This document shows, in pieces, positions 1 to 10,739 of a DNA stretch of 64,000 bases. The stretch spans positions 18,851,354-18,915,353 of the forward strand of contig NC_045142.1 in the NCBI RefSeq assembly GCF_008831285.2, given 5' to 3'. Position 1 is the first letter of the stretch. Every line of letters starts with the position of its first letter. A program made the position numbers and the translations under genes. Below the pieces are notes generated by a model, which saw only the letters and a program-made list of their open reading frames with translations, did no database searches and had not been told where the DNA came from. Source of the DNA: Nymphaea colorata. Its lineage: Eukaryota > Streptophyta > Magnoliopsida > Nymphaeales > Nymphaeaceae.

Positions 1-403
1 CAAATAAGTGGTCAAGCCACCCTGGGAATCCAAGGTCAGACGATCCACATGTTTGCCAACAATGATATATAGACTAGGACCATGAAACTACCATGCTTAT
101 TGGTGGTTATTATTTAAACAAGTTCAACATTGATGAATACAAAAACAATAGTTCATTATCATTACCCACTCTTTGTTTTAAGAAATACTATAAAAAATGT
201 TTTAAAAAAATACTATAAAAAATTATGACTTGACCAAATATGTGGTCAAGCCACCATGGGAATCCAAGGTCAGACGATCCACATGTTTGCCAACTATGAT
301 ATATAGGCTAGGACCATGAAACTAACATGCTTAATTGGTGGTTATTATTTAAACAAGTTCAACATTGATGAATACAAAAACAAATAGTTCATTAGCATTA
401 CCT
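1..403. repeat. 234-bp tandem duplication
   Basis: The first ~170 bases recur almost unchanged at 235-403. Both copies share the run 'ggtcagacgatccacatgtt' and later 'gttcaacattgatgaataca', with only scattered substitutions and one or two single-base indels. The unit is about 234 bp. The first copy may begin before the window, so more units could lie to the left. No coding potential is visible. Confidence 0.9.
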
Positions 404-1139
404 TATAAATAGATGTTGAAAGTCAGTTGCTCCTAGTGGTACTAAACAAATGGGCTTAATGTTGGTGGCACTAAACAAACAGACTTAAAGAATGTCTAAC
501 GGGAGGAGAACAGCTTTGCATCTACATTTGTCTCCCCATGTTACTTATTGTCTTTCACTTTTGACAATGTAGATGCACTTTGCCATAGTGACACGTACTT
601 TTGAGAGAATTAATGGTTCAAAAGCATACAAGAATTGTGACTAGTGACTGATTACACAAACATACATGCATACAAACGCACAGACTCAAAATAGCAAATA
701 TCATTTTCCATGTCCTACACCCATGTTGAGCTGCATGATACATACACAGGTGTGGCACTTTTCCAGGCGAATCATTATGACATAGACCTGTATAGTCCAA
801 ACTCATAGCCCATGATTAACATCCCATTTACATCCCTACTCCTGAAGCAACATTCTTTCCCAACTAGAAACTGCCATGGACAACACTACCTAGACTTCCT
901 AGATAGTTAAGTATTTACTTATGTCAATTTATTGATATTCCACTTCCAAGAGACTGGTGACTTCAAGTAGAGTATACAATGTATGGGGCTAACTGAATAC
1001 TCCTTAAAATTGAGTTTCTTATAATTCTCTCTTTCTTGGTTTTTCTTTCCAACACATGCTCATGCAAGAGCATGATAGTGAACATGAAAGAAATCCTAAG
1101 ATTGTCAAATACCTTATATGTAGTAGCCTAAAATAGCAC
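404..1139. other. Non-coding stretch, nothing recognised
   Basis: AT-rich DNA with no convincing ORF, splice-bounded exon or transposon motif. The 62-codon ORF at 618-806 on the minus strand resembles no family I know and has no supporting context. Confidence 0.5.
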
Positions 1140-1435
1140 ATGTACATACATATTTGGGACTAGTCTTGATCAGATTTTATTTATCAAAAGAATGGAGTAA
1201 AAACATTGAAAAATGAAAACCAAGGAAATAAGTCAACAAAGCTCCTAAACAACCCATGCTACAACAAAAGTGAGAACCAAAGATGACAAGCCTTGTCTAG
1301 AAAGCCAGTAAAAGAGAAAAGAAAAGAAAAATATCGAACTATAAAATCAAACCAACAATTGCCCAACTCAACAAAACTAAAATCTAACCAACTCATAAGA
1401 CATGTACAACACCTAGATATTGGACTGGAGTAACC
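1140..1435. repeat. Dispersed repeat, copy 1 (see 16920-17275)
   Basis: This stretch resembles 16920-17275 in the same direction. Shared landmarks are 'tttatttatcaaaagaat' or a close match, 'cctaaacaacccatgc', and 'gcccaactcaacaaaact'. The similarity stops close to where the LTR-like block starts at about 1436, so that block probably inserted into, or next to, an older copy of this repeat. Confidence 0.7.
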
Positions 1436-2687
1436 CTGAGAGTGTTGCGGTTCCAACGAACCCAAGCTCGGCCGGAACCGTCGCCAGAGCCAGCCAAAAT
1501 CTCTAGATTTCAGGCCGCCTCCCCCTGCTGCAATTTCTTCTTCAGCGTGAGGAGCAGGCCGACCGACCACTGTCTCACACATTCAAAAATTTGGCGTTAT
1601 CTCCTCAATCATCCGTTCACCTCGGGATTGCACAGGAAGCATCGTTTGGGAGTCCTCTTTCCAACACATTGGTGCTTGACCAAATCCAGCATAAGAGTTG
1701 GTCAGAATCTGGCAATTCCCGCTCACCTGTTGGTGGCCACTACTTTTGCTCAATCCTGTGTGTGAAACAACCCGATAGTTACCGCTTCCTACTTTGAAAA
1801 ATCAGCATTGATTCCACAGACCCCCTTTCATTGGGAAATCAGACGTGCAGCATCAATTGGGGTCCTGCTTCCATTGCACTGGTGCCCAACCAGAACTGAT
1901 ACTAGAGCCGGCCGGAATCAAAGCTTTTCTGGCCCCCTGTTTCTAAGACTGCAGACCCTATTGCAGCAGAACGTGTATTTGTTCACAGGGCCATAAATTC
2001 AGATTTTGGTGTTGGAAATCCACAAGAGTGAGCTCATCGTCTTGCTTACTTCCTCACGGTTCCAATGAACCATAGCACGAGGAAATCCAAGTAGAAACCC
2101 AAAATTCGTAGAGGTGTGACGCTGCACCTGTTCCTGCGCTACTGTCTCTGCGACTATGAAAATCACATCTATGATCCACCAGACATATCTTCAGATTCCA
2201 GCGTCGATAGATGCTAGAGTGAGATCTTCATTTCACTAACATCCACGCCATTCCAATGAGCCATAGAACAAGACAATCGGAGCCGCGAGCACAAACCTAT
2301 AGAACAGTGAAGTTGCCCCTGTCCATTGGTAGAATTCTGCTATTGTGACTGCGGCTGTGTTTTCTGCTACAGTCTCTTCTCAGCATCTCAGGTAAGGTCT
2401 CAGTCTGCAGCAACCTCACTGCCTCCACTGCTGTTGGTGAAGTTGGGATGACAGGGAGTCATGGCCGAAGTGTCGTGAGTAAGAGGTAGGACTAGGTCGG
2501 GAAACTCTGTAACCAATCGGGCATTGTTGTAAGGCCAGGGTCATGTCTGGCTGGGCATTGCTCGTAACAAGGAGTTAACCTCTCTTAGTTCAGTTTTTGG
2601 TAGCCATTTCTGAAGGTAATCCAAGGCGGTAGTGACTGCTCGGCAGCGCCTCGGCCAGGTCGTCCTATCATTGGTGGAATCAGAGCA
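1436..2687 (+). mobile_element. LTR-like block, copy 1, ending in a tRNA-Met primer-binding site
   Basis: From 'ggttccaacgaacccaagctc' onward, this block matches 6846-8284 in the same direction. Examples are 'cacattcaaaaattt', 'gattgcacaggaagcatc', and the 3' part with 'gtaaggccagggtcatgtctgg'. Both copies end at a sequence like the plant initiator-Met-tRNA PBS; here it is 2675-2687, matching 11 of 13 bases of TGGTATCAGAGCC. A long repeat ending in a PBS is the expected form of an LTR. The left end is probably truncated, because the stretch upstream of 6846 has no counterpart before 1436. Family assignment to gypsy is inferred from the gag region at 8.3-10.3 kb. Confidence 0.6.
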
Positions 2688-2837
2688 TAGGCACACCCAC
2701 GGCGACTCCAAAACACACAGTCACCCTTCCTTAACCAACGCACTAGAAGCCACCCTTAAATTGGCCCCCGCAACGTGGGAGAGACCTTTGAAGATTCCTC
2801 ATAGTCTTTAATATGAGACAAAACATTCGAGGTGTTA

Positions 2838-4067
2838 CAGATTCGACCTGCACAAACACAGTTTGCTACAAATGTTTTGATTGTATAGGGTATAGTCAAC
2901 CCAAGAAATCCTCTCAGGCAGATGTTTTTAAGTGATGATTGGGCTGCATATCCACATGCCTATAAAAGAAAGGCCACAGTAGTTGTGGATACCATATTCA
3001 ATGCTGACTTTTTGGAATCATGTGTGAACTTATTGAAGATTTGTATACCTCTAGTGAAAGTACTTATATTAGTTGACAGTGAAGATAGACCTTCTATTGG
3101 ATATTTATATGAGGCAATGGCCAGAACAAAAGAGACCATTAGAGATAATATGAAGGGATAAAAAAATTTGTACGTGCCTATATCGAAGATTATAGATATA
3201 AGGTGGTCTAGCCATCTTCATCGCCCACTTTATGCAGCAGCCTACTACCTAAATCCTGCTATTAGATATCTTCCCACTTTTAAGAAGAACAGAGAGGTCG
3301 AGTATGGCATGTTGGATTGTATTGAGATATTAGTAAGTGACTATAGAGACAAGAAGCTATCCATGCGTCGATCAACAAATATGATACTGGTTCTGGTAGC
3401 ATGGGGAGAGAGACAGCAATTCGATGCAGGTCATCTTTGAGTCCAGGTATTTCACGAAGGGACTTTATACTTTTTTTCGATCTGTTATTAGATTTGTGGT
3501 GGGATAGGTTTGGGCTTGGTTGTGCAGAATTAACGAAGCTTGTAATAAGAATCCTCAGCCAAACATGTAGTGCAACTGGATGTGAAAGAAATTGGAGCGT
3601 ATTTCAGCACATCCACAGTAAGAAAAGGAATAGGGTGGAACATAAAAGGTTGAATGACCTTGTTTACGTTTGTTATAGTATGAAGTTGAGACGAAGGTAA
3701 ATTAAATACATCTGTTATGCAAAATAGCCAATTCTAATATATATTTTATTTTTTAACAATTTGTTAATTTTTTCTCTTGTTACACTATAGGCAAATAGAA
3801 GAAACATCTATGAGGAAGCATCACACTCAATATGATCCTATCAGCCTTGACCATTTTGATGTATTAGATTCTTGGGTTGAAGAAGAACCATCCTCAATCT
3901 TTGATGAGGACGATCTTGATTTTTTGAACATTGAAGGAGCAACAGAGATTATTGAAGAAGAAGAGGCTGGGGAGCAATTGAATGTTGGTGAGATTCCAAC
4001 GGAGGGGATAGAAGTAATTAATGACGAAAATGAAGATGATGATACAGATGACGAGGATTATCATTGA
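2838..4067 (+). pseudogene. hAT-family transposase, C-terminal half, broken
   Basis: The translated pieces match plant hAT transposases: the region after the DDE core (LRQMFLSDDWAAYPHAYKRK), the block with RWSSHLHRPLYAAAYYLNPA, and the C-terminal dimerisation domain with SATGCERNWSVFQHIHSKKR. A typical last exon follows: donor after AGACGAAG at about 3699, acceptor ending in tag at 3790, then QIEETSMRKHHTQYDPISLD and an acidic tail ending at 4067. The copy is dead. It has a stop at about 3159-3161 (frame otherwise continuous), an upstream in-frame stop near 2887, and a frameshift near 3380. The BED zinc finger and N-terminal half are missing. The intron may be intact. No terminal inverted repeats or 8-bp target duplication could be identified. 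Confidence 0.9.
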
Positions 4068-4378
4068 ATCATGAAAGATGATAACTACATGTTTCAAACA
4101 TATAAGTTGTGATGTAATCTAATTCTCTTCGGCATGCTATGAGGATAAGACTGATGCTTATTATTTTATTTTGAATCTCTGATTTCTTATTTTGGAATGT
4201 GTTGTTCATATACATGAATGTTCCTTTCAATACGTTTTTCTTAATTTTTTTCTGATTTTTTGCTTATTTTTTCTGATTTTTATGTTTTTTTCTATTTTTT
4301 ATAATTTAACTATTTTTTAAAAATTGGAAAATTAAATTTACGATACACTATGCTACATTTACGGTGCGTTACGATACA

Positions 4379-4405
4379 GCGTATAGGTCGGCCTGACCGA
4401 TACGC
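4379..4405. other. Imperfect hairpin next to the hAT remnant
   Basis: Two 11-base arms, gcgtataggtc and gaccgatacgc, are inverted repeats with one mismatch around a short centre. The surrounding bases (about 4340-4425) are rich in 'gatac' and 'tatgc' motifs and lie about 300 bp after the hAT stop codon. It could be a subterminal hairpin of the transposon or of a small non-autonomous relative. Confidence 0.5.
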
Positions 4406-4449
4406 AATACGCTATGCCTTTTACATCATTGGCTGTGACTGCTCGATAG

Positions 4450-6330
4450 AGATCACGCCCACCTCCTTGATAGAACTAAGAAAATCCTTAAGGAGGAAGA
4501 TGAGGACATGGCCATCTATACCTTACAGCCCTGCAGCCAAGCTGAGAACGTCGTGAGCTTAGTAAAGGCCGATTCCGACCAAGGAGTAGCAGCCTCCAAC
4601 AGAAGAAAAACCGGAGGAAGTGACCAGCCCACAGCTAAATGAGCAATGTCATCTCAGGCCGTGAGGAAAAAAAATCCTCAACCAAGGAGGACAGCTTATG
4701 TCCAGGCACCCGCAACCACCGCAGTCAATGAGGTTCATTGGAGGACAACAAAGATTGCATCACCACCCTCCAACACACATACCACTTAGCGTAGCTTCTT
4801 CCATAAATGTGTTGCAGTAGCCTAAGAGGGGTGGCTTGACTATTCCTAGTCTCAACATATGGTGGTGGAACCTCAGGCGTAATCAGTCCTCTATCCTTGA
4901 GCAGGAAGACAAAGGCGTTGTCCCTCCGTTGGCTTAAGGTTATGCGAGGACTCCATCGGTAAGGGCAGGTTTCGGATGACCAACATGGGGCACAAGTTAG
5001 AAGAAGCTCAAGGCAGAAGCGTGCCATGGTGCAGTCTTCTTCCTACCGAAGAGCTATCATGGGAGAACTTCATTGGTAAGGACAATGTTTGCTTGGTTCA
5101 AACAGGGCTGTTCCAAACTGAACCAAAGAGCTTACATCCTCGACAGCATAGGGTGAAGCAGCATCATTACAGCTAGGGCAGTTCTGTCAAAAACCACCCT
5201 GCCATGGCTGAGAAGTAGAGACATCTTCATTGGGACCCCGGCGGAAGGAACCACCACTTAGGGAGTGCTCGTTGTCATGGTGATAGGTGAGACTACCCTG
5301 AGGGCAGGCTCCATTTTAAGAGGGGTGGATCTAATTCGACCGTACTGTCGGCCGGCCATGATGGCTGGCAGCGATGACAGTCCAGGCGTATGGAGGCATG
5401 GCTGTGAGACTCATCATTGCCGGGCAAGGCATGGGCAGCCAGTTGCTTCATTTCCCAATGGGCCTCTTGGTTGCTATGGAGGTTAACAATGGGCCGACAT
5501 CAGGCCGGGCGTTAGTTTGATGCAAGAATACAGCTACGGGCGAGTTACAGACCTTGAGTGACCTGCAACTTCGGCCAACGACAACCAAAGTCGACCTAGC
5601 ACTCGGCCAGGTGCAACCAAGGTGAACTCAACCTTGTTTGGTTAACGGGTTGAGTGAAGCTCGTTCAACACGAGTTCTGGGTGAGACACATTCCTCTTGT
5701 GATGCAGGACACAACCAAAACATGAGGACACAGTTGCGTGACACAGCCAACACGTCTCCATGTGGGGCACGTCCTTGTGTATGGTGAGACACGACATGGA
5801 GCTGGGGACACGACAGTGGGACACTGGGCAACACAAGCCTCATAGACACGGGATTGGAACATGTACCTCAGGTCGGGTTTGGGTAGTCTATAAATCCAAA
5901 GCTCAGACGCGCACTTCCTTTTTGAGTTGGATCGATGTAATGGGTCGGGCTTAGTCTTGGACCCGACTTATAATCTGTATCATGCGATTTTTTTATGTAA
6001 CCTGGGATGAGATGCCGAGTCAAGTGATTAAATGGTCCACCGAACCAGTTCAACCGCTCAGCTTCCAGCATGCCGAGGAGGATGACATATGGTAGCGGTG
6101 TGGGTTCCTGACGTGAGGGCATGGACAACTGGTGGCCAGGTGACATCATTCGGTCGGACGGTAGCTTTTTTTGGTTAGGAGAACACATGGAGTCCTCTCC
6201 CCTACAAAACCCTCTTCTCGTTGAATTTTCAGGCAGCTTTTGATCATCTTGTATTCCTTCGGATTTCTGTAACAACAGAAGGGATCCCGGCGCCCAAATC
6301 GCCCACGATCTCAATCTTTAGCTCAATGAA
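4450..6330 (+). mobile_element. Gypsy-like element, 3' internal part, polypurine tract and LTR start (palindrome arm A)
   Basis: This arm is an inverted copy of about 12525-10740. Matching points include 'cacctccttgat' near 4460, 'catggggcacaagtt' near 4984 (inverse of 11620-11640), 'taagaggggtg' at 5318-5326 (inverse near 11340), and 'ccgacatcaggccgggcgt' near 5493 (inverse near 11155). The 'aagagggg' run followed by TG is a good polypurine tract next to an LTR start at about 5326. Downstream there is a TATA-like 'tctataaatcc' near 5890. No RT, RNase H or integrase motif is visible, so the element is either non-autonomous or missing its pol core. The LTR may run on to about 8271 (nearly 3 kb), which would be long, but this is inference. 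Confidence 0.6.
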
Positions 6331-6845
6331 GTGTTAGTTTTTCTTCTTCCCCAGTGCTCTAAAATTCCGACGTGTATCCTATTCATTGTGGTACATCGTT
6401 CGTGTAATCCGACAGCAATAGTTTCTATGATTTCTAGAAGCGTGGATGTTCCTGGTGACCCCAGCAACTCCAAACACCCATGCATCCCTTCGGGTAAGCT
6501 TAGAAGTGGCACAATAAGTTTAACTGTGGTGATAAACACCACCTCAACCATAGCCTCGACCTATTGTTTCGGCGACAGACAGTAAACCGCATAACAGCGG
6601 AGGAAAGGAGCTGCATTTTTGGTGATTCTTCCCATCTCCGACCACTTCAAGCCCCTCTTGGTAGGTTTCTCTATGGATCTGAGAGCCTCCCAGCAGTGTT
6701 AATCACCACCCGACACAACGAGGACTCCACCCTGTCGACCCCTCACGGTGTCAAGCCTCTTCAACAACAAGAAGCATTGTTTGGCAGCTCGTCGGTGACA
6801 GGTCAAGGGGTCTTTCATTCTCCCAGTGCTTTACCCTAATCCTCA
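6331..6845. other. Non-coding link between arm A and LTR-like block 2
   Basis: No convincing coding sequence. The stretch may be the middle of one long LTR running from about 5326 to 8271, but there is no second copy in the window to test this. The overlapping short ORFs on both strands here match nothing I know. Confidence 0.35.
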
Positions 6846-8284
6846 GCGTGCTACGGTTCCAACGAGCCCAAGCTCGACCAGAACCGTCACTAGAGCTGGC
6901 CGAAATATCTAGATTCCTGGCCGCCTCCCCTAGTTGTGATTTCTTCTTCAACATAAGGAGCAGGCAGACCAATCACCATCTCACACATTCAAAAATTTAG
7001 AATTATCTCCTCGATCATTCCCTCACCTCGAGATTGCACAGGAAGCATCATCTTGGAGTCCTCTTTCCAATGCACCAATGCTTGACCTGATCCGACATCA
7101 GAGTTGGCCAGAATCAAACAATTTTCGCTTACCTATTGGCAGCCTTGGATGCAGCTCAATCCTGCGGGTGGAACAACCCAACAATTACTGCTTCTAACTT
7201 TGAAAGATTGGTGTTGATTCCATAGACCACCTTTCGTCGGGAAATCGAATGTGCAGCATTGCCTAGGAGTCCTACTTCCAACGCACCAGTGCTCGACCGA
7301 AACTAATGTTGAAGCCGGCTGGAATCGAAGCTTTTTTGATCCCCTATTTTTGAGACTGCAGACCCTATTGTGGCAGAACATATCTCTGTTCATAGGGCCA
7401 CAACACGAGGAAATCCGAGCACAAATCTAAAATCTATAGAGGTGAAGCTAACCCTATCTTTTGGCAGAATGCTGAAGCTCCTTTAGATAGGTAGGGCGAC
7501 TAGACTACCGACAGTTAATTTCAAAAATTCGGTGTTGTCTCCACCAACGTCCTCTCATTGGTCGGAATCGGTCAGAACAACAGGTTTTACAACCGCATGT
7601 TTGTAAGACTGTTGTTCCCGCAACAACAGAATACAGACCTGCTCGACAAGCCATATCTTCAGATCCCAACAGTGGGTAATCGCAAGAGTATCTGCACAAT
7701 TCCAATGAGCCATAAAGCAAGCCAATCCGAGCCACGAGCGCGAATCTATAGAGTGGCGAATTTGTACCTGTCCTTCGATAGGCCCCTGACGCAGAACCTG
7801 CGATAGCCACGGAACAGTCCCTATTCCGCGACCATTGCCACTCACCCCAGCCTCAGCTTCACTCTCTCACTGGTTCCTCATGATACTTGATGCCTCCACG
7901 AATCCAACAAGTTGAGGCACAACCATATCTGAGTTCTGTGGAGGAAGGTCCAGCCCTCGGAAGTCAACTCTCTTCTACGGTTGTAACAGTCGCAACAGGA
8001 AGTTGATGGGCGCCCTTGTTGTAATGAACTATTATTGTTGTGTGAACTATTATTGTCGTATGAGGTTGGGCGAGGGAGAAATCTATAACGTCAGGTGATG
8101 TTGTAAGGCAAGGGTCATGTCTGGCCGGTCGTTGCTCTGTAACAGGGAATTAACCTCCCTTGTAAGAATGGTAATAGGATTCTGGTAGCCGTCTTCGGAA
8201 TGTGATCCAGGGCGGTAGCATCCACTCAGCAAGCCTAGGCAGCACTTCGGCCAGGTGGGTTGCAGCAATGGTGGTATTAGAGCC
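6846..8284 (+). mobile_element. LTR-like block, copy 2, with tRNA-Met primer-binding site
   Basis: Direct repeat of 1436-2687. The two differ by many substitutions and indels, so they are old. Its 3' end contains 'ggtcatgtctggccgg' and 'taacctcccttgtaag', and runs into 'tggtattagagcc' at 8272-8284, which matches the initiator-Met PBS at 12 of 13 bases. Immediately downstream lies the gag-type region (8.3-10.3 kb), the correct order for an LTR retrotransposon on the + strand. The short ORFs on both strands inside the block are not supported as genes. Confidence 0.65.
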
Positions 8285-9670
8285 ACCTCGGAATACATCC
8301 GACTACTGTAATTCAGTGCCCATTTGTTCAGGTACAATTTAGGGAAGTGATCTCAGTATTGTCTGGGTTTACAAACCTGGGCTTGGCCTGAGATTTCTCA
8401 TATAGTCTCACAACTATTGAAAAAAACTAGCATGGCGGTTTCTTCTGTCACTACGATATGAAAATCTCTACATTTTTCTGAAGGATCCAACTGACTGGTG
8501 TAGCAAACAGAGTAAACCGGTGTGTCGGCCATAGCAAAAAAACGAAGAGCAGTTATAGAAAGGAGTTGGACGAAAATAAGGCGCTGCTGATCCAATGGAA
8601 AAGGGTAGTCAATCCAAGCAGAGCACGAGGAACCGTAGGAGTGGAGCTCCTTGGAGTACCAGCCGCAAGAAGAGAGAAGCTACCAACTACCACAAGCTCG
8701 TATGGAGACTCTACCGAGAGTAAGGGGGAGGGGTGGATGACAGGCCAGTTTTAGTAGACTGACGAAAAGCTGTGCCATTCGACGTATGACTTCTGCGGTT
8801 GGCGAGATGAGTCTATCACTCTCATTCAAGGCAGACACAGTGTTGAAGAGAAATTGAGTACCAAACAGGATCACCCCACGGCTGAGTCCTACAATGGCTA
8901 TAATCAACCCCAAGGAAGGCCGCAACTGCCCTCAACCATATGCATGTGAGTATGAACAACTAGAAAGCTGTTGGACCTGGGAGGAACCTGAAATTGACAA
9001 AGGATGCTATAGACAGAGTGAGAGTGTCAGCTAAAAAAAAATTTGTTACTGTCCCCATGAGAAAGGCTCAGCCCATCCTCTAGCAAACCATAGGTCTGGG
9101 TCAACCCACAACATAGGAGAACCCTGGCTGAACGAAGGCCACAGCTGCACTAACTCTACAGACTAGGGCAAAGAAGACTTAGCTCAGCAAATGACCATGG
9201 CAAGGGGGATAAGACGTGCCCCAATATGCACCAGGAGTGGGGCCAGTAGACTGAAGTCAGCCACTGCCACTTGGCCTGTGTTTCCTACGACGGGCATAGA
9301 AGTTATGCCCGGCATGAGGGCAGGCACTATGCTACTGAGGATTGGCAGTGCTCGGCCCAGGACGTGAAATCAGAGGTTAGCTACGACTACTGGCACACAA
9401 AGGAGCGGGACACAACACAGATACCAATTGGATGTTGGCACCGCACGACTAGCGACAAGGAGGGATTCTGGTCTCGCTGGTACTTGAGCAGGGAAAGCCG
9501 AACCAACAAGGACTAAGCTGTGTGCCACAACCAACGTGGTGCAGTGACTGACCATCAGGGTCTTTCGGCAATGCAGGTCTAGCCCAGTCAAATATTGGCG
9601 GGTAGCATGAAGCTACACCAACAAAGCAATTTCCACCTTCTATGGCCAGAATGCATGGGCGAGGCATGCG
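8285..9670 (+). mobile_element. Gypsy-like untranslated leader and 5' internal region
   Basis: Follows the PBS directly. ORFs are short and broken. Gag-like coding becomes recognisable only after about 9670. This stretch most likely holds the element's leader plus decayed gag N-terminal sequence. No independent gene is supported. Confidence 0.5.
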
Positions 9671-10321
9671 GTGGAAAACCATGCCAGGGAGCAGCAAGTT
9701 GAGGTTTGGCAATCTAGACAATCCCTTATTTGTGCACCTTTCTTGGCTGATCAGCCGCAAACAGGGAGCTCCCCTACACGTGCTCTGTCGATGGAGAATG
9801 AAACCAAGGGGAAACTTTGGCCACACACTGAGGAGGACTGCTCCAATTTGACCTCAATAACCAGATATATAGCTTGGGCAAAGGAGTGTAATACCACTAT
9901 GAGTCGCCTTGAGGAGCAACTACAGGCGTTGTTGAACCAGACCACGGTGGCCAACGTGCAGTGGGGGGTCAATCCCGTGCAATGCCCCCACGAGGCTGAA
10001 ATTCCCATGCGGCCAGCATTGGAGAGAACTGAACCTTGGGCAGAACTTGAGGGTGGTGACAGAGTGGATTCTCCGACATGCTCAAAGCATGAAGTTGTCA
10101 GGTACCAGGGAGGAGAACTGGACTCACGCTCGGCAGGACACTGCCTAGATTTTGAGCTGGAACAAGGAAAGAGAACACAGGTTGGTCTTTTCAAGCAAAA
10201 AATGCAGTCGATGTTGCCCACGCTAGCCATGGGAGCAACTGCATACCAACCGAGGAGGGAATTCTGCAACCAGTGGACCCAAGGAATGCCCTCAACCAGT
10301 CATTATGGCATTGACTCCTAA
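9671..10321 (+). CDS. Gag fragment of a gypsy-like retrotransposon
   Basis: A 216-codon ORF on + with a Glu/Gln-rich, probably coiled-coil stretch (MSRLEEQLQALLNQ) and a segment, FKQKMQSMLPTLAMGATAYQ, that recurs on the opposite strand near 13200 as LQAKMQLMLPTLARARDCIP. In the minus-strand copy this segment is followed by a CCHC zinc knuckle, which is why I read it as the linker of Gag that binds retrotransposon RNA. The + copy stops at 10319-10321 before any zinc knuckle, and no protease or RT follows. The start codon is uncertain because the upstream part is decayed. An overlapping 172-codon antisense ORF is taken to be a shadow. Confidence 0.55.
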   Translation: MENHAREQQVEVWQSRQSLICAPFLADQPQTGSSPTRALSMENETKGKLWPHTEEDCSNLTSITRYIAWAKECNTTMSRLEEQLQALLNQTTVANVQWGVNPVQCPHEAEIPMRPALERTEPWAELEGGDRVDSPTCSKHEVVRYQGGELDSRSAGHCLDFELEQGKRTQVGLFKQKMQSMLPTLAMGATAYQPRREFCNQWTQGMPSTSHYGIDS

Positions 10322-10739
10322 GGAGAGGCAAATGTAGGTTGTGCTGCGTTGGAGCTCTGCCGGTTCAGCAATGGTTGGGTGATGCTGTTGGACAGGGTAG
10401 GGCAGCAACTTGCCAGTCTTCCTTGCCATTCGTTGGAGAACCCTGCCCTCGTTCCATGATCGACGGTTGTTGCTGACCATCGCGGCTCACCCGATGCCCC
10501 ATAGTCGTCATTTTCCAGCTGTTGTGTGTTGTTGCTACAGTTGAACACTTTGCCCAATCAGCGATGGTAGACCGTTGGTGCCAAGGCGTACCTTCTTCGG
10601 TGGAAATCATCACAACTACCGTTTGCTCACCTGAAAACTCCTGCAGTCCACCGAAAGTTGAAGCATCGGGGGACAGGAGGCTGATGCCTTCCCGCGAGTG
10701 CCCTTCTGGTCATACCGGTTCGGTAGAACATTAATGCAG
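10322..10739. other. Centre of the gypsy palindrome, junction of + and - copies
   Basis: The + gag copy stays similar to the minus copy for a few tens of bases past its stop and then loses similarity. The minus copy's LTR portion ends near 10740. About 400 bp lie between, with no recognised coding sequence; this is the spacer of the inverted arrangement. Confidence 0.4.

Noticed and set aside
1442-1996. Overlapping + ORFs of 62-107 codons
   Set aside because: They fall in the LTR-like block, and the repeat copy at 6.8 kb does not preserve the frames.
9751-10269. 172-codon minus ORF
   Set aside because: Shadow of the gypsy gag ORF on +; no recognisable domain.
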